NCBI RefSeq assembly: GCF_932526225.1
Contig: NC_064048.1
Coordinates: 7,293,015 to 7,357,014, forward strand
Reading direction: 5' to 3'
Origin: Nematostella vectensis
Lineage: Eukaryota; Cnidaria; Anthozoa; Actiniaria; Edwardsiidae
Length of the DNA: 64,000 nucleotides
Position numbers and translations under genes: made by a program. Shown here piece by piece: positions 1-12,200 of the stretch (position 1 is the first letter of the stretch; each line of letters starts with the position of its first letter). The notes beneath the pieces are model-generated. The model did no database searches. It was not told the origin of the DNA and worked only from the letters and a program-made list of their open reading frames with translations.

Positions 1-780
1 AGACCTCTGCCGAGGTTGACTGTCTTGGACAGTCTGGTGACGGCCTGATGGGTTTCTAGATTCGTCAGATTCACGTTTTTTTTTTTCATCATCTACAATA
101 CAAACTCTCCTGGGAAACGAAAGCAGTATCTTAGTAGAATTCGCCTTGTTCGAGGTTTTCTTGAAACATTCCATAAGAACTGTCTAGATATTCATTTGAG
201 TGAAAGCTATTTAGTGCCCGTTTGATCGGAAACTCGGCGGGGAGGGGGGCTCGCATATATGATATCCATATTGCCCATGTTGATATCCAGTTAGTCGATG
301 TCCTAAATCATGGGCGTCAAAATGAAACTACGCGCGCTATTTGGTTAGAACAAAAAGTCACCACTGTCCGCGGGACAGTCCCGCGTTCATCGCGCGCGTT
401 GCACAAGCATATCAGCCGACTGTTCTTGTGACGGCCAAGCAAAAAAGAAAATATGGTGTACGTTGATAAGGGTATGTTCTTTTTTCTCGAATCTGTTATA
501 TATTTTTTCGATTTTGTTTCCCCTTGGTTTAACAATTCTGGTAGGAGTACAGTCCCTCGTTTCCCCCGGGTTTTGGCACTTACGCACATAGGTGCGGAAA
601 TCAATTTTCACGCTATTTCTCGCATCTGCCAGAAAAATGATTATTTGTCAACAGAGCTATTTTGGGGGGTCAAAAAACACAACAGACAGAAGAGTAATTA
701 CCATGAGACACAAAAAATAAAAGTAGAAGCAGAAAAAAATTGTTTTGCAAGAAGGGAAAGTTATAATTGGCAGATTTAAC
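1..780. other. Non-coding flank, nothing recognised
   Basis: Open frames here are short, overlap on both strands and show no domain or splice logic. A small inverted repeat (ACTGTCC, loop GCG, GGACAGT) sits near 362-378. I see no gene, RNA or promoter that can be supported. Confidence 0.5.
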
Positions 781-782
781 AA

Positions 783-959
783 ATTTCCAGGGGTTGAGCG
801 TGGTATGTACTCTTATTTCCCACGCTACACGTCATCTTCGAGGTCAAAATGTTGTGGACTCACGAGACGAAGTCGAGTGAGTCCACAACAAATTTTGGCC
901 TCGAAGATGACGTGTAGAGTGGGAAATAAGAGTACATACCACGCTCAACCCCTGGAAAT
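783..959. mobile_element. Foldback (hairpin) element, long inverted repeat
   Basis: Two arms of about 80 bases (783-864 and 877-959) are near-perfect reverse complements around a loop of about a dozen bases. The arms begin ATTTCCAGGGG and end CCCCTGGAAAT. The CAGGGG tip is reminiscent of hAT termini, and a hAT transposase gene starts about 450 bases downstream, so it could be a non-autonomous relative or the 5' end of that element. No convincing 8-bp target duplication was seen, so class membership is inference. Confidence 0.6.
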
Positions 960-1399
960 GTGTTTCTTACCACAACAACAACTTCACTCATTTCACAATT
1001 TCACTCATTTTCGAGGAAGCACGTGCGACTTTCCGTTGCAAGTACCGCACGCGTGCGCGCGCGTGGTATGGACTCTTATTTACCACGGCGAATTGACCAA
1101 TCAGAGCGCGAGATTACTAACAGTTGTGGTAAAAAAGGCGATTTTTGTTTGGGAACCAAATTATAAGAACGGTCCCATATCAATCAGATTTTTAACTGAA
1201 TTACATAAAGACAGTATGTGGCAGAAAAACAGTATGTCAGAAAACGTTTTTCAAACATAGCTTTTTATTTCAAATAACATAACTTACGTGGTATTTTCCA
1301 GCCAAACCAAACGAAGAGACTACATTACCATCGCCGAACTCTGCTTCAAGCATTACTCAAGAGGTTCAAGATGGCACGGCATCAGGTGCCAATCTCATA

Positions 1400-3945
1400 G
1401 TGCATGGTGGCGAGACAAATGAGGCAAATGAAACACCTAGCAACCCGACCCCGCAAAACAGAGCAAAGGGCGAAGTTAAAAAGGCATGGACGGCAGAGGA
1501 TGAGTCGAATTTCTTAATCTCTTCATTTGTTGATGACCCTCAGGTTATTCATAGCTTCCACACGTGTAGAAGCCGGAGGTGCATCTCTCTGCGCCCCACT
1601 GAAACGCGCGGCCTGGCTACGGGGGCTGCTGATCGCTTTCAGCATCAGTGGATAATGGATGAGAAGTTGTCATTGTCCACCGCCACTGATGTCAACTGGC
1701 TTATATATGTTGAAGGCCAGGGAATGTTCTGCTTGCTTTGTCGAAAGCATGGGACATCAAACCCCCAAAACAAAAGCAAAAAATACAGCCTCGATCCTGC
1801 TGTGCGATTTAAGCGAGCGGCTCTAGAGGATCATGCACAATCACAACAGCACAAAGCAGCAGTCGAGGCGGAGCTACTCAGCAGAGTATCAAGCTTTGAA
1901 GTAGCAATCAAAGAAATCCAAAGCAGTAAGGACGAGGTGTACTATAGACATTTCTGGCCATGTACTGGCTAGCAAAAGAAGAGATGCCTAATAAGAAGTT
2001 CACTAGTCTGCTGTCAGTGCTTGAGCAACTAGGTCTCGACAACATCAAGTACTTTCAACACCGCTCTGCAGGATCAGTCCGAGAAATGTTCCTCCTTATT
2101 GGCAGCGTATTGAAAGAGCAGCTCACGACTAACTTGTCTCTCGCAAACTGCTTTGGAATTCTCTCTGACGAGGTATGCGATGTTTCCAACATAGAGCAGC
2201 TGGTAACATTTGTAAAATATGTTGACCCCAATAGTGGCAAAGCTCACACGACATTTCTGGCCGCCAGCGACCTGTTAGAGAGTTCTACAACAGGATCACC
2301 AGACGCCAAGTCCATCACAGAGGCCATTATTTCCCAAGTCACAGATGCTGGTCTGAAAATGGAAAATGTGTCAAGTTTCTCAAGCGATGGGGCATCCGTG
2401 ATGACAGGCCGAAGATCCGGAGTAGCAACAAGGTTGAAAGCGGATAACAAGGCCATGCTTAACATCCATTGCATCTGTCACCGTTTGGCCCTTGCGTGCG
2501 GAGACGCCAACGACACAGTAGATTACATCAAACAAGTGGAGCGTATCCTTATTCAACTGTGGTCTTTCTTCGATAACTCAGCGAAGAAAACGGCGGCGTA
2601 CGCGAAATCCGTACTTGAAGTCAAGAAGATAAATGTCAGCGCGAAAGGCAAGAAACAAATTGGAAAGCGGTTCAAAAAAGCCTGCAGGACAAGATGGCTT
2701 TCAACGGAGAAGGCTATCGAAGGGGTCTTTGAAGATTACGAAGCATTACTTCAGACCCTTAGATTCTTCAAAGAGAGCAACGATAAAACAGCAACTGGCC
2801 TTTTGAAGCAAACTTCGAAGTTGAAATTTATAGGAACTGTGTATTTATTGCATGAGGTCCTTCCTATCCTCGGGCATCTGAGTAAGGCCTTCCAAGAGGG
2901 TGAAGTGTGTTTTGCTTCAATCGCACCAGCCATCGACTACACCATGGATCAGCTAGATGATGTCGCTAAGAACCAAACACACTTAGCCAGAATGACGGAA
3001 GATCTGATCGAGGGAGGGAGACTTTCAAGGTGCGACCTGCCAGATTTCACACCGGAGAAGAAGAGCATGCTGCAAAGCCTAACAAGGCAATATGTCCAGG
3101 CACTGAAAGACAGCATCGTGAACAGGTTTTCTGGCAACCTAGAAGTCCTGACAGCCTTCAAAATCTTTGACCCATGCGCCGTCCCAGAGAAGACAGATCC
3201 TGGCTTTAAGGAGTACGGGAAGAAAGAAGCAATAGTATTGGCCGACTTCTTTTACAATGGAAGCAACGACCAGGCTGAAAAGAAGGACGAGTTACTGGCG
3301 GAGTGGACCAAGATCAAATACAACATCTTGAGTTTAAAGAGCGAAGTCCCCCCAGACGTCAGACGTCCTTCAAAGAAGCTGACCAACCGGAAGACCCCGA
3401 CAGAATGGCTGCTTGAGCACATGATGGCCATGAAAGCCACCTACCAACACATGTGTCCATGCCTCCTACAAATAGTAGAGATATGCCTTTCTCTGCCCGT
3501 TAGCAATGCTTGGCCAGAGCGAGGTGCCTCTGCTATCAAGCGTCTCAAGACTAGCCTCCGATCGTCAATGAAAAACGACATGCTCCAGGCCCTCATGCAC
3601 GTAACCATCAATGGCCCTAGTACAAGTGAGTGCAAGCCTATCATAGAAGAGGTGACAAGGCAGTGGTTGGCCAAGCCCAGGCGCAAATTGGCAAATCCTC
3701 CATCAAAGGATCATCAACTGCACAAACCCACAACAACAGATGCAGGCACTCAAGTCGACCCAATCCCCATGGACATCACAGACATCGAGCATGTGTGGGA
3801 GACTGCCAGGGCGCTAGAGGCGGATGTGGTTGCACTGGAGGAAGAAATGGAGGCAACCGCAGCGCTTTTGAAGCTCCCTCCTGATGATCTGTTTGGCGAT
3901 TACTCAGACAGTGACTTTGAATACAGCGACTCTGAATGTGTCTGA
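1400..3945 (+). pseudogene. hAT-superfamily transposase (ZNF862/KIAA1586-like), frameshifted
   Basis: Two overlapping open frames (1400-1972 and 1960-3945) read as one protein interrupted by a single-base shift near 1957-1960: the first frame hits a stop at 1970 while the second continues the same alignment-like sequence. The N-terminal frame has a TTF/BED-like zinc-finger region with CLLC followed by spaced His residues (DHAQSQQHK). The second frame (661 aa) has the RNase-H-like core hallmarks of hAT transposases: ILSDEVCDVS, then SSDGASVMTG, then CICHRLALA, and a C-terminal ERGASAIKRLKTSLR block typical of the hAT dimerisation region. An acidic tail (DYSDSDFEYSDSE) ends it. The role would be cut-and-paste transposition, or host DNA binding if domesticated. 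Terminal repeats were not clearly defined. Alternative: a short unrecognised intron rather than a frameshift joins the two frames, but the overlap makes a lesion more likely. Confidence 0.8.
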
Positions 3946-3985
3946 TGCTTTTGACAACAGTTCAGTGATCATTATTAATTTACAG

Positions 3986-4260
3986 TCAGGTGTTGTGCCA
4001 TGAGTTGTTGTTCAAAACACAGCTGGATCTTGACGTTGTTATTTCAGATAGTACAATAGTGACAAAATTTCACTCAGTGAGCTTTTGTACCGAGGTTGTA
4101 AAAAGCACAGCTGTATCTTGCGTATTCCGGTAAAATTTGGATACATTATTATTTCATTAGTCAGGTGATGTGCCGTGAGTTGTTGTATAAAACACAGCTG
4201 GATCTTGGCGTTGTTATTTCAGATACAATTTCATTTCAGATAGTACAATAGTGACAAATT
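3986..4260. repeat. Direct repeat pair downstream of hAT gene
   Basis: A segment of about 65-75 bases starting TCAGGTG at 3986 recurs at 4161 (offset 175) with a few substitutions, including the shared blocks AAAACACAGCTGGATCTTG and TTATTTCAGATA. It lies directly after the transposase stop codon and may be subterminal repeat sequence of the element. Confidence 0.6.
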
Positions 4261-4479
4261 TTTGACATCAATCTTGATATTAGCAATAATGATACCTTGT
4301 GTCCCGGGGTTGTAAAAGACATCAGTTGAGTCAGAAAATACTAAAGCTATGGAACAAGTCTCAGTTGTACTTTTTGCCCTCAAAAATGCTGAAAAAAGGG
4401 CTGTGTGGATCACATATAACAGCCAAATTTTCAGCCCTCAGAATGCTGGAAAACGCATCCCTTATATACTAAATTGCAA

Positions 4480-4530
4480 AATTTCCCGGGGGGGCATGCC
4501 CCCGGACCCCCCTAGCTTACTCGGGCCTTA
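4480..4530. repeat. GC-rich palindrome (GGGGGCATGCCCCC)
   Basis: A G-run/C-run palindrome centred on GGGGGCATGCCCCC stands out in AT-rich DNA about 540 bases after the transposase stop. Such palindromes are common near DNA-transposon ends, so this may be part of the 3' end of the hAT element; that is inference. Confidence 0.35.
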
Positions 4531-6461
4531 CGGCCCTCGCTACTCACTAACAGCCGCCTACTCTAAACACACAGCCTCCTACTCAAATAATTATTGAAAG
4601 GCCTGAACGACTGGCGAGATATTCGTACTTTCCCCACGGTCACGTGGTCTGTGACGTAACCACCTATACATATTTTTTTTCACTTAATGTCCATCTGACA
4701 TTAAACATTAATTGACCCAAGTTTGGTTGATGTGCAGCAAAGTCACGGGATTGCTTATGCTTAGTAATAAAAGAGAATCTGAGCGTCACGTGAGCTGTAG
4801 AAATTGAATAAAATAGAGGAAGCTAAAAAAAAAAAGCAGCAAAATCACCCGACCTGTATTTTGTACTCAACCTGCACCCGTCCTGCAACCTGCACTTTGT
4901 ACCCTCCGTTTCCATCAATTTTTTAAAGGTCTCAAGATTTAATTCTATCATTTTCTTAAAAGGTGTCAAGACATTGATATGTTCCCTAAATAAAAGGAAG
5001 CGCCGACCTTCTAGAAGAGACATGAGGGCCGGCATGAAGCCCTATGAGGCAAAGAAGGTGCCACCATTCTATCTTGAGGATATGCTCAAAATGAGAGAAT
5101 ACTGTTTGAAGACAGTTGAGGTAAATAATTTAATTACCATCCCAAAAAAGTTCATTAGAAATAAAAAGGTAGCCTAATAAATCATTGTTAAAGCCCCACT
5201 GATCCAGCTAATTTACAGGATGTGTAATTTTGTAGGCTATGAAACCCTGCATAATCAAATCTGCTTGAAGATTTGAGAGAGCACAGCTCGTCTATATGAA
5301 CTCCATCTCATTCAGATGGAAAAATTTGCCATACAAGAGAAGGACACGGCTATTCTTTTTGGTGAAAATAGCCGTCCATTTAGGGCGGCTACTATCAAGA
5401 CCTTTCTCGGTAAGTGTGAAGTATGATGCTCTATCGAAATACTGTAAATGAGACTAAAAAAGAACGGTCTAATAACTTACATACGTAAAGTCTCAAGACC
5501 GGCGCACATGTTGAGGAAAATTTCACGCATTCACTCTGCTTACTGCCTGGCAAGGCTAAAAACGCACATTTTAAGCAGGGGATAATTATGTCACAGTTGC
5601 TTCAAGCAGGACATAATTTTGACACAGTTGCTTCAAACAAGAGATAATTTTGTCTCAGTTGTTTGTGATACGTAACTTCGATCGACGTCTGCACGTGTGA
5701 AATTTTCCTCACCGTGTTCGCATGGACAGTATGAGACGAGCCACACCCCACTTAACAACATCAATCATGTGTTCAAGGTATCACCATGAGGCAGCAAGAA
5801 GAAACAACCTAAGAAAAGGCACCCCCATCCATTCTTGTGAATACGGTGATAATAGATTGAGGGAGTCTAGGCTGTCATGAAATATTTTTGTCTTTACCCC
5901 AAGCTGTACTCAATCCTTAACACAAAAAATAAAAATTCATGCGAAGAAAATTGTGAGAGCAACTGAGAAGTTTATCTGACATCAAGATAACAAGAGTTGC
6001 CTCTTTGCAAAACAACTACAGATGGTGAAAATGCAAAAGATCACATGTGAAAAACACCGACTAAAATACGGACTTGGATAAGATCAGCTTCTCAACCTTC
6101 AATGATAAACATTTTAACTTATTATGGACTATTTACTATTAGCCTCGGAAAAAAATTAATCATTCAAGAAAGCAGAGATTAGGATGACAATTCAATATGT
6201 AAAAGGTGTAGTGAAACAGCTATTGACTGTGGTGTTGAATATGGATTTATTGTACGTTGCAGTAGACTGCCTTTTACAATTTTTCTGTCGGCTTTTATGC
6301 TGGTCGGGTGCGCTATTTCACACCTCGTATCCCAACTATTTTTTAAACAAAGGCCTGCGAACCAATGATATTGCGACTATGCTAATTTTTTTGTAAAACT
6401 GGAGCTTGTCATTACGTCCCAAAAGATATATCTTTTGACCATCGACCTGGCAGTGCTTTTA

Positions 6462-6592
6462 CCTGTTTGTTTCTATCAGTTCACTTATCCGTGTCGCTTC
6501 TCTGTTCTTTCATTCTTCGCGTTAACCTTTGTTTGAAAACGCGAAAGTACAGATTCGCGACACGGATAAGTGAAGTGATAGAAACAAACAGG
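6462..6592. mobile_element. MITE-like inverted repeat
   Basis: The left end begins CCTGTTTGTTTCTATCA and the right end closes with its reverse complement TGATAGAAACAAACAGG; the match extends inward for about 36 bases (TTCACTTATCCGTGTCGC against GCGACACGGATAAGTGAA). The interior is about 55 bases and non-coding. Confidence 0.65.
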
Positions 6593-7314
6593 AAAAAGCT
6601 CTTCTAGCAGGGTAGAGTAAAGCTATCAATTCTAAAAAAAATCACTAAAAAAGTTATTTTTTACTGGTCATCTGAGGTACTTACAGTCATTCGCTTTCTA
6701 TGAATTGTTGGAAATTGCTTGGAGTTGAACTTGACTCGTTTGATGGTAGCTCTGCAGGGAGAATAAACACAATCTAAGCCGGGGGACAACAACAGGGACA
6801 TTGCCAAGAGGCACAGAAACATAATGGGAAGTCCTCTTGAATCATTTTTCGCTTTTTGGTCGCTGTAGAACAGTGTATGTCGAAAATTTCCAATTTTACT
6901 TTGCATTTGCGTTTACTGTGATTATGCGTACGTCACCATTTCGAAAGACCCAGGCCTTGGGGTTTTTAAACATCACAGGTTTCCCGAAAAAAAAAAAACG
7001 ACTGCCGTAGATTGATATGCAAAATATTCCACTCCGACGCCACGTGGATACTCGGATTACTCAACATAACTAGACCGGGTTTTCTAATCAAACATGGGGA
7101 GCGCGTGGCATAGCAAACAATCAGCCAAATTAGAGGAAAATTCTTGGTTTATTACCAGAATTTAGCATAAAAATCACTGTTCCGACCGCCCTGGATATTA
7201 CCAAATGACATATAATGTATAAACTGAAGAAAATTGCTTACAGTTTAAATGAAATCTTAAAATGAAATATATAATAACATTTTAGCATAACAAAGTCGAG
7301 GAGACAAAAATGGG

Positions 7315-7575
7315 GTAGAGTATTCTAGAGTATTCTGACTTTCAGACTGGAAATTACAGCAAAATTGTTCCGTACGAGAACCACACAGCTAATAGAGTTT
7401 GTACTTATGTCTATAAGTTTTCATAGGCAAGCTTTGTTGGTAGAGTATTCTAAGTATCCATGAGTATTTCTTACCTATCGACTGGAAACTACAGCAAAAT
7501 TGTTCTGTACGAGATCCACACATAAGTTGGTTTCAATATAACGTGTACGGCTAAAAGAGTTTGCTTGTCTATTAG
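7315..7575. repeat. Direct duplication of about 125 bp
   Basis: TAGAGTATTCTA, GACTGGAAA(T/C)TACAGCAAAATTGTTC and GTACGAGA(A/T)CCACAC occur twice in the same order, at about 7315-7440 and 7441-7575, with point differences. No coding function is apparent. Confidence 0.6.
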
Positions 7576-7989
7576 TTTCAAAAGGCAAGCTTTTTTTTTC
7601 GGCACCAGTCCGGCTGAATTTCGTGACTCGATCTGTTCTCGAAGACAATTATAAAGGCAAATACGAATTTCTGTTTCTTACCTTCAGCATCTGTCGAAAC
7701 AACTTTATAGGGAATCGAGTTTACACCCTTTTCCCCGTATATCTCAGTTTGTTAAGCAGAGATACCGTACTCCGGCTTGAGGAGACGCGCATCATATAAT
7801 AAAACACGCCTGTAACTCGGTCAACGTGCCTGTAACCTGATTGGTCAATCAAAAGACATATCAGCAGCCTTGCAAACTGATTGGTCAATTAAACAAAAGG
7901 GACATTTGTTCTGGCAAGGCTAATAACACGGATTTGCATCTAAACAATTACTCAAATGACGCTCGTATGTGTAGTTTTATAATCCCCCA

Positions 7990-8100
7990 GCCTGCGTAGC
8001 AAGCGTTTCTGTAGAGTTTCAGCAGGAATAGATAGCGAGCGAGGAATATGGCCGCGCAAAAAATGGGCGAAACTCCACAGAAACGCTTGCTACGCAGTCT
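7990..8100. mobile_element. Short foldback element (CCTGCGTAGCAAGCG family)
   Basis: Arms of about 28 bases (CTGCGTAGCAAGCGTTTCTG and its reverse complement) flank about 50 bases. The same tip, AACGCTTGCTACGCAGGCT, occurs alone near 36964-36982, indicating a dispersed family within the window. Confidence 0.6.
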
Positions 8101-9233
8101 AATAATCCCCAGAAGATCAAGGTCAGCACAAAATCATTTCGGTGGAAAAAAAAAAATGTAACATAGCCTCCACCGTCAAATAGAATGGTTCTTCTTTTCT
8201 CAATGATAACCAAATAATTCTGTATTTTTTCAATAATAAAAAATGGTCTTTCAACCACATAAGTAACTCTGATTCTCTTCTAGAGATTCAAAAGTCGACC
8301 TAAGTTAGGTCGCCAATTTTACGCCTTCCTAACTTCTATTTCAGACACTGTATGCACGCAGGTTAATTGAATTTGAGAAAGTTGAAAGGGAAACGACAAA
8401 TGATTTGTGTTTAGCGGGACATCGAACATTGGTTCTAAATTCCGAGTAAAATTGTTTGTAAATTAGGTCAAAATACAAGGGCTCAGTTCAGGTGTTTTTC
8501 AAATTAGCATAAGGACATAAGACATTGAGACACATCATGCCGAAGACATTGGACGGACCATGGGGGGGGGGGGGAGGGGGGGGGGGAGGGGCAGTAAGGA
8601 AAAACAACCCCAACAAAAAAGAGGATGAAAACCCTGAAAAAAAAAAAAAAAAACATGATGCCCAGACAAGACAAAAAAATGCATAACAAAAATTCATTCA
8701 CGAGTGTAACCTCACCACTTTTTGTAACGTCCGTCCCTTATTTCAGAATAATCTTCCCTCGCCTCGGAAAACTGCAATAAGCAAATGAACATTCATATTA
8801 TATGACAATATTCATGCTCTATGGTCATGTGGCCGTCTACATTTAGCTAGTTTTACTGGGAAACAAACCGGAAACTACGTTTCGTCTATTTTCAGCACTT
8901 TTTCCGGTTCCCAATCTCTTCCCCTCAGGTTGAAATACCGCTGAGACAGCAGGCTCGATTTGGTGGTGTGTTTATGTAACTTCGTAGCGACATTTTATCC
9001 ACTTTCTTTCTGTCTCCGTACTATTTTTTGCTCATTTTGCGACCACTTGTTCAAAATGTCGAGAAAAAATTAGAAATAGCCGTCACCGGAAATGCTGAAT
9101 CGCATCGATTGGAAATGTTTGAGATTGTATGGACCGTGCGAAGGTGAATGAAAGAGGTCTTGTCAAAATATGCCGCCTTAGATCGTTTACGCTTACTCAC
9201 AAAGTGTGGCTTCGACAATAATTCTGCATCAGA

Positions 9234-12200
9234 ATGGATTTTGAAGATGGAAAGAACAATAACCACATCAATACAAAGACTGCCCCAGAACTCTTCGATG
9301 AGTTCATACAAGCGGGCGATCTTATGGAAACAATCTCCGTATTCAGACAACTCTGCGAGAGTTTAGACATCAACCCTAAAAATTACAAGACAGTTTATAG
9401 TTCAATCAAGAATGGCTTGACAACATGGAAAGCTAGATCATTATGGGCAAAATTAGACAAGAGAGCGGAACAAAATGAATATAAAAATAAGCCTTGTGCG
9501 AAGAATAAAGTATTGGTTATTGGTTCGGGGCCGTGTGGACTTAGAAGTGCACTCGAAGCAGCTCTTCTCGGTGCACAAGTTATGGTGATAGAAAAGCGTG
9601 ACCGGTTTTCTAGAAATAACGTACTTCATCTATGGCCTTTTCTAATCACGGATTTGAAGAATCTGGGTGCTAAGAAATTCTATGGACAATTCTGTGCCGG
9701 TTCACTCGATCATATTAGTAAGTACGCAGTTATTTGTTTTTTATTGTGTCCCACTTGCTTTTATTTCTACTGATGGATAGCAAATTCTTATAGATCAAAT
9801 TGAATATTCCCGTCTGCTGCAGTAATAATCCGTCCACAAGTATTTTATAAATGCATATCGAGTTTCTTGAAGTCAATGTCGCTTCTCAGTTTTTATATGA
9901 CATACTTTCCATGTGTATACAAAACAAGCAATCTTGTTTTGCAGATTGAAATATGTTTTGTACGTACGTTGTACATAAACTAGTACTGTGATTACAAAAA
10001 CACAAATTGCTGTATCAATACCATGATAATGTTTTTGTTAAGGATTTTTGTTGTTGCCATTAGAGCTAGAACTGTTATGGGTCTATGTATTCAATATTAT
10101 GCTAATTTTAATACTCCCCTGTTTTAACTATTTGTTTTGAAATGTTAATTGATGTAAATCTTGAAGTACCGGTCACTCAATCCCAGATTACTGAATAATA
10201 TTTAGTGTTTTCAAAAATTTCTTTGCTGATTCGTATTTCCAAATAAAACAACAAAATACATGTATGCCCTGTATGTGATCTGACAACCAATTTAGCATGG
10301 TTTACTGCAAGTGAACACCACTATACTCTAATTTGAATTTCCTATGGTTCACATACAGAATATAATTGACAGATATTTTACAGTGTGCAACCTGTTCGTC
10401 ATCTGATAATCGCATGTCTCATTATTTTTAATTTAAATCACAATACTTTTGTAAAGGCATAAATTAGATATTCATCATTTTTAGTTGTGAGATGTAGAGT
10501 TAAAAATAAAGGCTTAGTTTCAATAGTCAATACCACAGACAATTTAGTTAACCCAAATCCTTCCAATTTCAAAGAGCCTTAATGAAGCAATCAGGGCCTA
10601 CTTGAGATTTATTGCCCTTGATAAAGAAATAAGACATTTGTGTGGCTGTTCATTTTATAGCTTTATTGTAATATGGGAACTTTGTTAGACAGCTCTCATT
10701 TTTAGACTGCTGCTTATTTTTTTTTTCATGTTTTGATATGTAATAAGCAGATGAAATCTTATTGACTTGTTGTTGTTTTTTGTCAGACTTCGGCTTCACA
10801 TGACTAAAAAAAAACTATCAATGCGTATATTGTTGTTCCTGCTCTATACACGCATCTACCCAGTATCCTGCTAATTGTCTAGACACATGTATTTAAAGGA
10901 TGACATGGGATATGACTTTTCACTACAGGTATCAAGAGACTCCAGCTAATCCTTCTGAAGGTTTCCCTGCTGTTTGGTGTCCAAGTACACCCCAAATGTG
11001 GATTCCTGAAACTATTAGAACCTAAAGAGGGTATGTGGTTACTTGATGACAGCCTGTTGAAGCATATGAAAGCATAAGGTGGCTTAGACCTCCTTAGGGC
11101 CACATTCCATAATAAGGATTAGGTGATTTGAGATAAGGTTAACTTTGTAAATGAATAAGGCTTGAAACCTCAGATCCAATATCTTGCATCACTCAGGGGA
11201 TAATTTGAGATAAAGATTAAAGGTTAATCTTTTACTGTTACCAGAGGACTTTCCCAGAATAATACCTTGGATGGATTTGTGTTAGGGCTAATCTGAGGGA
11301 TAAGGAGTGGAACAATAAAAGGTTGCAATCTTGTGATTGTGCATTTTAATGGGCAAAAAATTGATGACACACCCCTGATGACACACCCCTGATGACACAC
11401 CCCTGAACCCACATCTAGCCTGTTACCACCATACATAATCTGCTATGCGAACTCAGATTAACTGAGTTAAAGCTCATACCTGTTTTTTTTTGTGTGTGTC
11501 ACTCTTGCATGATAGCTAGGTACACATCTTGTTGTATTTAATTAATAGGCATGCTGTATTTGTTTGCAATCGAAATCTGAAACTTAAATTTAAAATTAAA
11601 CTTAAAATAATATTAATGAAAGAATCTCTGTTGTTTTTATTAAGAGAGTAAAGTAATGCTGCAAATGGATAATATTGTATAATTCAGGAAAGCAAATTGT
11701 TGGCCTTAAGTAACTGTTTATTCTCTTCAGGTCAAGGGTGGCGAGCTTCCTATGAGCCCTCGTCACACCCTCTCCACAAGTATGAGTTTGATATGATAGT
11801 CGGCGCAGATGGAAGACGCCAGGCTCTCAAATTCAAAGGCAAAGAATTCCGTGGCAAACTTGCAATTGGCATCACAGTCAACTTTGTAAATAGGAATACA
11901 AAGGAGGAAGCTCGTGTGGAGGAGATAAGTGGAGTAGCGTTTATATTTAATCAGGGGTTTTTCCAGGACTTAAAGGACACCACCGGCATTGAACTGGAGA
12001 ATATTGTGTACTATAAAGATGAGACGCATTACTTTGTCATGTGTGCAAAGAAGCAGAGTCTACTGAACAAGGGAGTGATCAAGAAGGTGTGTATGACTGT
12101 TTTATGGTCTCTCCCTCTGGTGCATCCAGGATTTTTATTAATAGGGGGGTTGCAGACTGAAGTCTGAAGGTTGCAGCCTAAAAATTGATTGCAGCATATT

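Larger units (their letters stand above)
4600..9200. other. Intergenic AT-rich DNA with small repeats
   Basis: No exon chain or conserved domain was recognised. The stretch contains a three-copy direct repeat around 5575-5660 (ATAATT...CACAGTTGCTTCAA), two inverted-repeat elements (6462-6592, 7990-8100), a direct duplication around 7315-7575 and a G-run at 8563-8588. The promoter of the MICAL gene should lie near the end of this interval, but no TATA or initiator was convincing. Confidence 0.5.

Noticed and set aside
745-1260. 171-aa plus-strand frame over the hairpin
   Set aside because: It crosses both arms of the foldback and has no domain; chance frame.
9148-9366. 72-aa frame overlapping MICAL exon 1
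   Set aside because: Shadow of the MICAL frame; the true start at 9234 leads into the conserved FAD domain.
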